Source: Chryseobacterium sp. Leaf201 (lineage in GTDB: Bacteria > Bacteroidota > Bacteroidia > Flavobacteriales > Weeksellaceae). From it: a DNA stretch of 47,017 nucleotides. The stretch is from positions 1 through 47,017 of the forward strand of contig NZ_LMKA01000090.1 of NCBI RefSeq assembly GCF_001421435.1, in the 5' to 3' direction. The first letter of the stretch is position 1. Each line of letters begins with the position of its first letter. This document shows, piece by piece, positions 1 to 7,272 of the stretch. The position numbers were made by a program, and so were the translations under genes. The notes under the pieces were generated by a model. That model was not told the origin of the DNA and searched no databases. It saw nothing but the letters and a program-made list of their open reading frames with translations.

Positions 1-170
1 TCTTCATTGTTCAGGAATTCCTTATACATTTCCTTGCCGTTGGAGGCGTAAAACAGGGTTCCGCTTACCGTGGCATGAATCAGGTAGACCGGCGGGGTTT
101 TCTTGAAAATCCCTTTTTCGATACCGCTTTCCACTATTCTTGAATACATGGAAATAAACCCGATTTTGAA
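1..170 (-). pseudogene. TetR-type regulator, C-terminal fragment (runs off left edge)
   Basis: Read on the minus strand, about 56 codons are open from just after a stop codon at 171-173 to the window edge. The translation (FKIGFISMYSRIVESGIEKG..., then a YLIHATVSG stretch) resembles the ligand-binding C-terminal half of TetR-family repressors. No helix-turn-helix N-terminal domain lies upstream: a stop codon and then the divergent promoter of the next operon follow directly. The gene is therefore probably truncated at its 5' side by the insertion that brought in the next operon. Its base composition is GC-richer than the AT-rich genes to its right, which fits chromosomal backbone. The TetR assignment rests on general resemblance only. 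Confidence 0.5.
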
Positions 171-196
171 TTAACTTTTAAGTTAATTTAATATTG
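165..196 (+). promoter_or_regulatory. Promoter and operator of the toxin-antitoxin-chaperone operon
   Basis: A Bacteroidota-type promoter can be read: TTTG at 165-168, a 20-nt spacer and TAATATTG at 189-196 (consensus TAnnTTTG). An inverted repeat, TTAACTT-TT-AAGTTAA (171-186), fills the spacer. The likely start point is near 200, just before the ATG at 211. The placement suggests autorepression by the HTH antitoxin encoded in the operon. Confidence 0.55.
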
Positions 197-210
197 CCGA
201 ATTAAAAATA

Positions 211-735
211 ATGAGTAATTTTGCATTAGAAATATTTGATGATGAAGGGTCAAAATGTATTTTTTATACTGTTTTGATTGATGGCGAAGAAAAGTCTGAG
301 GTAGAAAAGTTCTTTATTAAGTTCTATAACATACCAGAAATGAAGATGTATGCTTCTGAATTGGCTAGATTTTTGACAAACACTATAGGTGAAAAAAAAG
401 GTGCAATAGATGCTTACTTTAGAGAAGAAAAAAACGCACACGCAGTTCCTCCATATCCAAGCGTTGAGATTGAAGAAATTAGTATATTAGACTTTTTTCC
501 ATTAAGATTATATTGTCTTAGGATATCATCATCTTGTGTTATTTTATTTAATGGTGGTGAGAAAACTAGTCGAACTGCACAAGGAGGTGCAACAAGTATG
601 TCATTTCACGACGCTAATATATTTGCGGAAAAAATTTTAAAAGCTTTTGCAAATAATGAAATAAAATTATGTGAAAAAGAACGAGAGATTTTAGATTACT
701 TTGAAAAAACTAAAATAACAGAAATACTATTCTAA
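211..735 (+). CDS. Putative toxin of a TAC-type module (174 aa)
   Basis: First gene of a three-gene operon: its stop codon abuts the ATG of the HTH gene. It has no signal peptide or membrane segment. The middle part (about residues 95-125: FPLRLYCLRISSSCVILFNGG, then EKTSRTAQ) has the strand-turn-strand pattern with basic residues seen in RelE/HigB-fold toxins, followed by a helical tail. The operon order and the SecB-like third gene are the main reasons for calling it a toxin. At 174 aa it is longer than typical HigB (about 90-120 aa), with an N-terminal extension of about 80 residues. It could instead belong to an undescribed toxin family, so activity is inferred from context. Confidence 0.5.
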   Translation: MSNFALEIFDDEGSKCIFYTVLIDGEEKSEVEKFFIKFYNIPEMKMYASELARFLTNTIGEKKGAIDAYFREEKNAHAVPPYPSVEIEEISILDFFPLRLYCLRISSSCVILFNGGEKTSRTAQGGATSMSFHDANIFAEKILKAFANNEIKLCEKEREILDYFEKTKITEILF

Positions 736-1131
736 ATGAGAAATAAGTTCTTACAAGAAATAATAAACCAGACTCCAAAAGATACTGAAATTTTTGTTGA
801 CAAATATTCAGACATAGTTCTAAGAATTAACCAAATTCTGAAAGAGAAGAATATTTCACAAAAGGAATTAGCTGAAAGTATGGGTAAAAATCCTTCAGAA
901 GTGAGTAAATGGTTAAGTGGAAATCATAATCTAACATTAAGATCTTTAGCAAAATTAGAAGCAGAACTTGGAGAAGTAATAATTGAAATTCCATTAAAAT
1001 GCTATACAATCACTTATAAAGATGAATGGGAACAAACATCTGTTTCTTTCACTATTGAAAAAAAGATTAAAGTAGAAAAGAATATTAATAGAAAAAGTTG
1101 GGATGAGTCAAGAAAAATTAAATTCGCGTAA
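736..1131 (+). CDS. HTH (XRE-type) antitoxin with probable chaperone-addiction tail
   Basis: 131 aa. Residues about 29-78 form a Cro/C1-type helix-turn-helix (LRINQILKEKNISQKELAES, then a MGKNPSEVSKWLSG recognition region). About 50 residues follow. This tail is polar and ends in a hydrophobic/aromatic stretch (YTITYKDEW, later KSWDESRKIKF). In known toxin-antitoxin-chaperone systems such a C-terminal extension (ChAD) binds the SecB-like chaperone and makes the antitoxin dependent on it. The gene starts directly after the toxin stop codon and overlaps the next gene by 29 nt, so the three are translationally coupled. It probably also represses the operon through the inverted repeat at 171-186. 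Confidence 0.75.
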   Translation: MRNKFLQEIINQTPKDTEIFVDKYSDIVLRINQILKEKNISQKELAESMGKNPSEVSKWLSGNHNLTLRSLAKLEAELGEVIIEIPLKCYTITYKDEWEQTSVSFTIEKKIKVEKNINRKSWDESRKIKFA

Positions 1132-1579
1132 TTTCAATCCTCTTAGTTTAAGCTTGATAGAATTTATTATAACTAATGAATCTATAGTTCAACCTGAATA
1201 TTTTTCTATTGAATCAATTGTAGAGTATGATTCAAAAATTGCTATTGCTGTTGCTTTTAATATTGATGATGAATTAATCAGATTAGAATATGATATAGAT
1301 TTAGAAACTAATTCTAAAAACAAGAGTGAAGCGAGAGCAAAATTTTCTTTTGTCTTTATTTATGAATATAATGATTTCTCACAGGTTGTAAAGATTGTTG
1401 ACAATCAAGTAAAAGCTAGTGCCCAACTAGGAAGGGCAATATTTAGTGTCTCACATTCAACTGTTAGAGGAGTTTTATTAATGAAATTGTCTAACACAGT
1501 AATACGAGATTTTATTTTACCTGTTACAGATCCTGCAATGGAAAAATTTATGAATAATAATAAGAAAAATAAAGTTTAA
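1103..1579 (+). CDS. SecB-like chaperone of a TAC-type module
   Basis: 158 aa. The fold pattern is SecB-like: N-terminal beta-strands, then a segment at about residues 110-150 (GRAIFSVSHSTVRGVLLMKL and DFILPVTDPAMEKF) that matches the SecB alpha1 region (A-x-STxRG) and the final strand-helix with its LP-x-x-DP turn. SecB-like proteins in TAC operons hold the antitoxin's C-terminal tail so that it can fold and neutralise the toxin. Order toxin, antitoxin, chaperone and tight overlaps fit that arrangement. No signal peptide; cytosolic. A housekeeping SecB role is unlikely because of the operon context. Confidence 0.7.
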   Translation: MSQEKLNSRNFNPLSLSLIEFIITNESIVQPEYFSIESIVEYDSKIAIAVAFNIDDELIRLEYDIDLETNSKNKSEARAKFSFVFIYEYNDFSQVVKIVDNQVKASAQLGRAIFSVSHSTVRGVLLMKLSNTVIRDFILPVTDPAMEKFMNNNKKNKV

Positions 1580-1602
1580 TAATATTGTACTTCTTAAATA
1601 AT

Positions 1603-1633
1603 AATCACCTAATAAATAGGTGATTTTGTTTTT
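1603..1633 (+). terminator. Rho-independent terminator of the TAC-type operon
   Basis: Perfect 8-bp stem AATCACCT (1603-1610) / AGGTGATT (1618-1625) with a 7-nt loop, followed by TTGTTTTT. Confidence 0.8.
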
Positions 1634-1715
1634 ATAAATTTTCAAGGTTAATAGTTGTGTTTTTTTATGTCTTTCAGAACGTTTGACTCGGTAATAAAGA
1701 AAGCAGATCTTAACA

Positions 1716-1744
1716 AAAGAGAAAACGCAACGTTTTCTCTTCTA
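1716..1744. terminator. Hairpin GAGAAAAC/GTTTTCTC next to the tmRNA remnant
   Basis: GAGAAAAC-GCAAC-GTTTTCTC hairpin. A near-copy (GAGAAAAC-ACAAT-GTTTTCTC) stands at about 3165-3185, also directly beside a tmRNA 3'-end copy. Each probably represents the terminator once downstream of a displaced tmRNA end. Confidence 0.6.
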
Positions 1745-1748
1745 TTTA

Positions 1749-1884
1749 TCAGTGGATTCGAAAGGATTCGAACTCTCGTCTAAACAAGTAATACATAAGC
1801 TTTCTACATTATTATTCCGCCATTGGTTTGACATGAGGAACAGGACAGGCACCCAACTTCCAGCTTATCTTCTGAGGTTTCGAG
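1749..1884 (-). pseudogene. ssrA: Diverged tmRNA (ssrA) 3' fragment
   Basis: About 135 bases match the intact tmRNA gene at 44069-44205 in order but with many differences. Shared blocks include AGGATTCGAACTCTCGTC (T-arm), AAACAAG.AATACATAAG, the block ACCCAACTTCCAGC and TTATCTTCTGAGGTTT. The middle (about 1801-1850) has diverged strongly. The fragment lies in the same orientation as the intact gene and covers only its 3' side; no tag sequence or 5' half follows. It is best explained as the 3' end of ssrA displaced by an old island insertion. Confidence 0.75.
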
Positions 1885-1993
1885 CTTTACCGTTGCAGGT
1901 ATGAAGCTTGTGAAGTTCTTCATTGTATTATAGCAAACACAGATCTTCATCAAGCAATAGTTTTTTTCCGGATCAAAAATGAATATAACTTTT

Positions 1994-2024
1994 AAAACAA
2001 ACAGTTTTTATCTGTTTGTTTTTA
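1994..2024. terminator. Hairpin AAAACAAACAG/CTGTTTGTTTT
   Basis: Perfect 11-bp stem with a 7-nt loop (TTTTTAT) followed by T residues on the plus strand. It lies in the gap 1885-2159, where I see no convincing gene. A 36-codon open frame at 1979-2089 runs through it and is probably not real. Confidence 0.5.
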
Positions 2025-2159
2025 TTACATTGCTGCATGTTTGGGGTATCCTGTTGAATGGTAAGATCAGAAAACGGTTGTATCAATAGGATCATTTTGA
2101 TCATTCAAGATTTTATGATTAAGTATGGCAATAAGCAGTAAAAACAACGCAGGGTTTCT

Positions 2160-2519
2160 GTGGATAATAAGGAATACCTGTGGTGGGTATTCGATGAATA
2201 TGACCAGACCGAATTTGACGGCATACAGGTAAAGGCGGTCTGCTCTGATCAGACTCATTTTATAAAATATGGATTGCAGCAAGAACCGGATGATCGGAAA
2301 TTGGTACTGGCATGGGAAAATTACACCAAACTGGTTCACCTGTCATCACCTCCCGTATTTGAAGATAACGAAGGGATAATAAGTACCGCAGGGATTAAGG
2401 AAATGATACAATGGTGTAAAAAGAAGGACACCAGATTCAGTATTCATGTGATGGAAATAAGAATGATCTTACCGAAACAGAGCAGCAATTGTTGCTCAAG
2501 GAAATACAGGAAAAATTAG
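2160..2519 (+). CDS. Uncharacterised protein, probably frameshifted near its 3' end
   Basis: 119 aa from a GTG codon; I do not recognise the family. The first 100 residues are protein-like (aromatic N-terminus EYLWWVFDEYDQTEFDG). The last about 20 residues in this frame (ILPKQSSNCCSRKYRKN) are not. Around 2460 another frame gives NDLTETEQQLLLKEIQEKLG and a stop at 2522-2524, which is a plausible amphipathic C-terminus. A one-base deletion near 2460 would explain this. The 5' end is also unclear: an in-frame stop lies at 2139-2141 and no good ribosome-binding site is visible. The lipoprotein gene follows within 10 nt, so the two may form one operon. Confidence 0.45.
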   Translation: MDNKEYLWWVFDEYDQTEFDGIQVKAVCSDQTHFIKYGLQQEPDDRKLVLAWENYTKLVHLSSPPVFEDNEGIISTAGIKEMIQWCKKKDTRFSIHVMEIRMILPKQSSNCCSRKYRKN

Positions 2520-2529
2520 GATAAAAGAG

Positions 2530-3000
2530 ATGAAAATATATTTGGTATTCATGCTGGGTTTTTTGCTTTCATGTACAAAAGAACCGGAAATGAAGATAAG
2601 GAACGATCCCTGGGAAAAATTACAGGTTAATACTGATTTTCAGAAAATTACCATTGACCGTCATTCTGACAGTGCAGAAGTTGTAAATATAATCTGGAAC
2701 AAAGAGATTTATAATATTCCGCCCAAATATATTGTTGAAGACACGGTAACAACAAAGATTTATCTGAGCAGGATTGAAAAAGACAGCTTAAAAAATTGGA
2801 TCAGGTCTTCTATACTCAACCCTCAATTTACTGATTTATATGCTACTGATTATGTAGGAAATGTAGAGTTGAAGTACATTGACAGAGGTACCACTTTGAG
2901 CTGTACCTATAATTCTGTTGGAGAATGGGACAAAGTATCAGAAAACACAAAGAAAATTTATAATTTATTGAGTAGCAAAACCAAGTTATCCAGACAGTAA
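2530..3000 (+). CDS. Putative lipoprotein of unknown function (156 aa)
   Basis: The N-terminus (MKIYLVFMLGFLLSCTKEPE) is a lipoprotein signal peptide with the lipobox LLSC, so Cys15 should be lipidated and the protein membrane-anchored. The remainder is a soluble, beta-rich domain with no family I recognise. It starts just after the preceding uncharacterised gene. The segment is bordered on both sides by tmRNA 3'-end copies (1749 and 3195), so the gene pair may be what remains of a small island. Confidence 0.6.
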   Translation: MKIYLVFMLGFLLSCTKEPEMKIRNDPWEKLQVNTDFQKITIDRHSDSAEVVNIIWNKEIYNIPPKYIVEDTVTTKIYLSRIEKDSLKNWIRSSILNPQFTDLYATDYVGNVELKYIDRGTTLSCTYNSVGEWDKVSENTKKIYNLLSSKTKLSRQ

Positions 3001-3154
3001 ATTAGGTATGCTCTTCGCTGCCAAAAGCATCCATTTGTTCATATCAAGACAAACAAGAAGCAACGAATAAAGCAGATCCGTCTTAACCGGTCACGAGCAA
3101 AATGCTCGCGCCAACAGATAAGCTGAATGTAGCAGATAAAAGAATTCAAAAAAC

Positions 3155-3218
3155 AAAAAAGAGAAAACACAATGTTTTCTCTTTTTTGTTCTCAGTGGAG
3201 TTGGAGGTTTTCGAACCT
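3155..3218 (-). repeat. Left attachment site of the metal-resistance element (tmRNA 3'-end copy plus hairpin)
   Basis: The core GTGGAGTTGGAGG (3195-3207) followed by TTTTCGAACC copies the start of the tmRNA 3' end at 44069 with only a few mismatches. It is preceded by the hairpin GAGAAAAC/GTTTTCTC and a T-run. Similarity ends at about 3218, where AT-rich element DNA begins, about 130 bases before the integrase gene. The gap 3001-3154 before it holds nothing I recognise. Confidence 0.75.
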
Positions 3219-3326
3219 TATATATTTTAACATAACTTAAAATATGTAAGTTCTCTATTTATCAGCATTTTAACTATATTTGTATAAACTAATATACTTA
3301 GTTTTTATGTCTAAATATAGAAGAAG

Positions 3327-3345
3327 TAGCACCTAAACTGGCACC
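3327..3345 (+). repeat. Direct-repeat copy 1, TAGCACCTAnnCTnGCACC
   Basis: TAGCACCTAAACTGGCACC directly before the integrase ATG. Two further copies stand at 33679-33697 and 44006-44024, each about 62 bp before a tmRNA-end core. Each copy is itself two AGCACC-like half sites 11 bp apart. Likely binding sites for the integrase or its accessory factor. Confidence 0.6.
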
Positions 3346-3347
3346 TG

Positions 3348-4589
3348 ATGAATTACACTTTTAAACTCAAGCAACCCAATGGTACAAAGGAAACTCTGAT
3401 TTATTTCCGTTCATTTTTCAACAATGAAAGTAAGAATTTTATCTATTCTACTGGTGAGAAAATAAAACCAACCGAATGGGATTTTGAAGGTAGGCAACCT
3501 AATGACCTAAACGGAAGAACTAAAAGGGCAGAGATTCATCGAAGTGTTAAAATGCAGTTGGATAGATATAGTAGTTTTTTTACAGAGATTGTTAATCGAT
3601 ATAAGAACATAAATGAAGAACTTACCGTTGATATTCTTAAACAAAGATTTGATGAAAAATTCAAAAAAATAACAGTTAAAAGTGATTTCTTTAGAATTTA
3701 TCAGGAGTTTTTAGATGAGAAGGAAAACGACTATACCGGTAATTCGATTTCAAACTCAACTCTAAAGCGTTACAAATGCAATAAGAATTTACTCGAAGAT
3801 TTTGAAAGCAATAGCAAAGTAAAGATCAGCTTAGGAAAATTTGACAATAAACTTTATAACAAATTTCTAAAATATTGTATTGAAGAAAAGAAACATTCTG
3901 CAAATACATTACATAGAAATGTTGGTCTGCTCAAGACTTTTCTTCTTTGGGCTCTAAATAAAAAATATACTTACAATAACAATTTTATTGCTTTCAAGAA
4001 ACCTGCGAAATTTACAACTGATGAAATAGCTTTGAATTATGAACAAGTTGAACTCATATATAATTACAATCTCAGTGAAAACAAAAGATTAGAAAAGGTT
4101 CGTGATCTTTTTGTTTTTGGTTGTACTACCGGAATGAGGTTTGGCAATTACAGTACGATTTCCAGAAGTGATGTTGACGGAAATTTCATACGGGTTATTG
4201 ATTTAAAAAGTAAATCTAAAAACTTAGCAATTCCTTTAAACAGTATTTCTAAATCAATACTGGAAAAGTATGATTATAATCTGCCAAGTATTACAAATCA
4301 AAAGATGAATGAATATATCAAAGAGGTTTTTAAAAAGTTAGAGTTTACTGATGAAATAAAAAAAACTATGAAATATGGTGATGAGCTGGTAGACCAAAAA
4401 GCTGAATTTTGGACGAGAATTTCCTCGCATACTGCAAGAAGAAGTTTTATTACTATAATGAAGAACAAACGAGTTCCGGATAAGGTAATTATGAGCTACA
4501 CCGGTCATACCAGCTTAGAAGTGTTTAATGCCTACTACAGACCAAGCGAAGATGATAAGATCAACTATATGAATGAGGTTTTTAAATAA
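3348..4589 (+). CDS. int: Tyrosine recombinase / integrase
   Basis: 413 aa, the normal size for Bacteroidota phage-type integrases. N-terminal arm-binding region, SAM-like core-binding region (about residues 115-205), then the catalytic domain. Catalytic residues visible: Arg264 (TTGMRFGN), His361 and Arg364 (SHTARRSF), Gly386-His387 (YTGHTS) and the nucleophile Tyr396 or Tyr397 (NAYYRP). It lies about 130 bp inside the left attachment site and should mediate recombination between the element and the 3' end of the tmRNA gene. All motifs are intact, so it is probably functional. The repeat TAGCACCTAAACTGGCACC directly precedes its ATG and may allow autoregulation. Confidence 0.93.
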   Translation: MNYTFKLKQPNGTKETLIYFRSFFNNESKNFIYSTGEKIKPTEWDFEGRQPNDLNGRTKRAEIHRSVKMQLDRYSSFFTEIVNRYKNINEELTVDILKQRFDEKFKKITVKSDFFRIYQEFLDEKENDYTGNSISNSTLKRYKCNKNLLEDFESNSKVKISLGKFDNKLYNKFLKYCIEEKKHSANTLHRNVGLLKTFLLWALNKKYTYNNNFIAFKKPAKFTTDEIALNYEQVELIYNYNLSENKRLEKVRDLFVFGCTTGMRFGNYSTISRSDVDGNFIRVIDLKSKSKNLAIPLNSISKSILEKYDYNLPSITNQKMNEYIKEVFKKLEFTDEIKKTMKYGDELVDQKAEFWTRISSHTARRSFITIMKNKRVPDKVIMSYTGHTSLEVFNAYYRPSEDDKINYMNEVFK

Positions 4590-4603
4590 TCACAATTATA
4601 ATT

Positions 4604-5338
4604 ATGGATCATAAAAAACTTTACGGACGTTGGAATTTTTGGGAGGAATTTGTCGGCTATCCGATGATGCTTTATCATTTGATAAAACGAGAAAAGATTC
4701 AGGAGCGGTTTCAAAAGAGAATAGAAAAAGCCAAGCAAAAATCTTCTAAAGTTGTACTCAATGAAAAATTGAGGAATGAGTATTTGATTAGATATGAAAA
4801 GTTAGACAACTTCTTCAGTTTTCATTTCAAAGATATTGATACATCACGAAATCATAATTTTGAAGACAAGATTCGCTATTGTTTAGATCATTATAAGAAA
4901 GAATCAAACAGCCTGATAAGTTCAAGTAATTTAATGAAGTTGCAAGGCAATTTTCTAAGTGGCGCCGAAACCACGCTTTTTCTATATTTTGCTTTACAAA
5001 GCAAAACAAATAGAGAAGTTCGTTTATCAGATATTATGATTGGTGAAGATAGTTCTAAAATTTTCATCGCTTTTTTAAAAGACAAAAAATTCATCGATGA
5101 AAATCACAATCTGCTCGTGGATCAGAAATCTTCTTTCATCAGAATCCACCGATTCTTAAAAGACCATCATATTATAAATCCGGATTTTCAAGACACCACT
5201 ATTATTGAGGTTATGGAAAACGAATATAATTCCAATTTTGACAAAGGAACATTTTCACGGGCAATAACTGTGAAACCTAATGATTTTGAGGAAACTATCT
5301 ATTACGAATTATCTAAGCTATTTAATATCAAGCATTAA
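4604..5338 (+). CDS. Uncharacterised element protein (244 aa)
   Basis: Starts 15 nt after the integrase stop and is probably co-transcribed with it. Soluble, helical and lysine-rich, without signal peptide or membrane segments. An Arg/Lys-rich helix covers residues about 27-55, and the C-terminal half (KDKKFIDENHNLLV, then FLKDHHIINP) looks like a small winged-helix or helical domain. Proteins of this type often follow integrases in Bacteroidota mobile elements, but I know no function. A DNA-associated role would be inference. Confidence 0.7.
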   Translation: MDHKKLYGRWNFWEEFVGYPMMLYHLIKREKIQERFQKRIEKAKQKSSKVVLNEKLRNEYLIRYEKLDNFFSFHFKDIDTSRNHNFEDKIRYCLDHYKKESNSLISSSNLMKLQGNFLSGAETTLFLYFALQSKTNREVRLSDIMIGEDSSKIFIAFLKDKKFIDENHNLLVDQKSSFIRIHRFLKDHHIINPDFQDTTIIEVMENEYNSNFDKGTFSRAITVKPNDFEETIYYELSKLFNIKH

Positions 5339-5416
5339 ACTTTACGCAATTGAGTAGAATTGCATTATTAGTTATTCTAATCATACAATTTTGTCTGCAA
5401 ATAAATATCACAGATT

Positions 5417-5695
5417 ATGCAGACAACAAATCCATTCCAAACCATTCTCGACGAATTAGGGGAAGTGAAAGACTTACTCTATTCTCTCAAAAAAGAACCT
5501 GAAATTGAGTTGAAAAAGACACTATACTCTATCAAAGAGTGTTCAGAAATTCTAAAACTCGATTATCAAACCGTACGCTCACATATTTTAAAAGGTAACA
5601 TTAAGGCGGAACAAATAGGAAGATTCTACAGAGTCAACCATTTTGATCTTATGGATGCTTTAAACGAAGTCAAGTCGCTTAAGTATAGAAGATAG
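5417..5695 (+). CDS. Excisionase-like HTH protein (MerR/HTH_17 type)
   Basis: 92 aa. Residues about 35-85 (YSIKECSEILKLDYQTVRSH, then ILKGNIKAEQIGRFYRV) form the winged helix-turn-helix of the excisionase/HTH_17 family. The N-terminal about 30 residues may be a short coiled coil. In related elements such a protein acts as recombination directionality factor or as activator of the replication/mobilisation genes. It stands between the integration and replication modules, which fits both roles. Confidence 0.8.
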   Translation: MQTTNPFQTILDELGEVKDLLYSLKKEPEIELKKTLYSIKECSEILKLDYQTVRSHILKGNIKAEQIGRFYRVNHFDLMDALNEVKSLKYRR

Positions 5696-5768
5696 ATAGA
5701 GACTTTTATTTATCAAGCATTCCAATTCACCCTTCCGTATTTCCTGTACGGAATCAAACCTTTAAAAT

Positions 5769-7007
5769 ATGAGCGAAAAAATCCCATATCTAAGAGTAGG
5801 GACAACCTACTATAAAACTATTGAGAAACCATTAATCTCAGGAGATAAGATCTCAATACTAACTCGATGGAATCGTGAAACCATTATCAGCGATCACGGA
5901 AAGATATACGTCTCAAAAGTTCCTAAGTATGACGGTTTCTGTTGTATACCATCCCATTTGCAATACCAACAAATTATCCAAGGATTTTATAATGTTTACA
6001 ATGAGATTCCTTACCAGCCGATCAAAGAAACACTAGAGCAAACAAGCCTAAAAGAGAAGATTCCATTTTCACTTAGATTTATGGAGCATATTTTCGCAGA
6101 ACAGTTGGAATTAGGATTGGATTACATCAAGATCTTACTGCAATATCCAACACAGATACTCCCGATTCTTTGTCTTGTAAGTAAAGAAAGATCTACTGGA
6201 AAATCCACGTTCATAAAATGGCTGAAATCTATTTTTGGACTTAATATGACCTATATCAAAGGTGACTCATTCAGCAGTCAGTTCAATTCGGATTGGACAT
6301 CAATGCTAATCGTTGCTATTGATGAAGTATTCTTTGATAAAAAAGAAATTACGGAACGATTAAAATATCTTTCGACGACTGATAAAGACAAGAAGGAGGC
6401 AAAAGGAAAAGATCGTGAAGAAGTGGAATTTTTTGGAAAATTCATTCTCTGTTCCAATAATGAAGATAACTTCATTCAGATCGATGAAAATGAGATCCGA
6501 TTCTGGATTATTAAAGTAAGATCAATCAAAAGCGAGAACACTGAATTTCTCCACAATCTAAACAAGGAGATTCCCTATTTCCTTCGTTACCTAATCCAAA
6601 GACCTTTTCACAGCCGTAAGGAGACAAGAATGTGGTTCACTGATTCGCAGATCAGAACAAAAGCCCTTCAGAAATTGGTTTGGAAAAATAACAATAAACT
6701 GGAATCTAAGATCATCGAACTTTTATATGAGTTTTTCCAAAGTACCGAAGACAAGATTATTAACTGTATTCCGCAAGATATTTTCAATATGCTTGGTAAA
6801 ATGTTCAGCAAACAATATTGGACAGTAAACGATATACGGAAACTGCTGAAAGAAATCTGGAAGCTCGAGCCTCAAAACAATTCATTAGCCTATATCAAAT
6901 ACGACCTAGATTATGGCTTAAGTTTTTTTCAACAGAATAAAACAGGGCGGTATTTTACAATAGAAAGGAATTTTATTCTCCAAAAATTTGATGAAATGAT
7001 GAATTAA
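5769..7007 (+). CDS. SF3-type helicase / replication protein (DUF5906-like)
   Basis: 412 aa. An ATPase core lies at about residues 135-260: the P-loop appears as SKERSTGKSTF, Walker B as MLIVAIDEVFF, and a sensor/Asn motif as FILCSNNED. This is the layout of superfamily 3 helicases of phage P4-type and plasmid replication proteins. The glycine that usually opens the P-loop is replaced by Ser. The C-terminal part (about 300-412) is helical and may bind DNA. The repeat cluster at 7038-7191 lies directly downstream and the primase-like gene after it, so the three probably form the element's replication module, active after excision. Confidence 0.8.
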   Translation: MSEKIPYLRVGTTYYKTIEKPLISGDKISILTRWNRETIISDHGKIYVSKVPKYDGFCCIPSHLQYQQIIQGFYNVYNEIPYQPIKETLEQTSLKEKIPFSLRFMEHIFAEQLELGLDYIKILLQYPTQILPILCLVSKERSTGKSTFIKWLKSIFGLNMTYIKGDSFSSQFNSDWTSMLIVAIDEVFFDKKEITERLKYLSTTDKDKKEAKGKDREEVEFFGKFILCSNNEDNFIQIDENEIRFWIIKVRSIKSENTEFLHNLNKEIPYFLRYLIQRPFHSRKETRMWFTDSQIRTKALQKLVWKNNNKLESKIIELLYEFFQSTEDKIINCIPQDIFNMLGKMFSKQYWTVNDIRKLLKEIWKLEPQNNSLAYIKYDLDYGLSFFQQNKTGRYFTIERNFILQKFDEMMN

Positions 7008-7037
7008 TAGATAATAAAAAGAAAATCAATGTGTTAT

Positions 7038-7191
7038 CTCTCATCAAAAGCCTCATCAAACTTTTAAACCTTGATTTTTGATGAGAGGATGATGAGAAGA
7101 ATATTTCCACTTTGATGAGGTGATGAGACTTTGATGAGAGTTTAAATTATTGTTAATCAATTTTTTAAAAGGCTTTCTCATCAATTCATCA
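7038..7191. repeat. Iteron-like cluster of TGATGAG / CTCATCA, candidate replication origin
   Basis: Within 155 bp there are five TGATGAG (7079, 7090, 7113, 7121, 7132), three CTCATCA (7040, 7052, 7177) and one TTCATCA (7185). Several lie 11-12 bp apart, close to one helical turn. CTCTCATCAAAA (7038-7049) and TTTTGATGAGAG (7076-7087 area) form a perfect inverted repeat. An AT-rich tract (7140-7170) lies between the sixth and last repeats. The site is flanked by a helicase gene and a primase-like gene. The rest of the gap 7008-7272 shows nothing else. Confidence 0.6.
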
Positions 7192-7272
7192 AACATTAGA
7201 CAAAACTAAATCCGTCTACTTTACCCATCAAAATTCATACGCTTATTACTAAAAACATTAAAAAGTACAACA

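Noticed and set aside
1979..2089. 36-codon frame with a hydrophobic N-terminus
   Set aside because: It contains a strong hairpin with T-run and has no ribosome-binding site; more likely non-coding.
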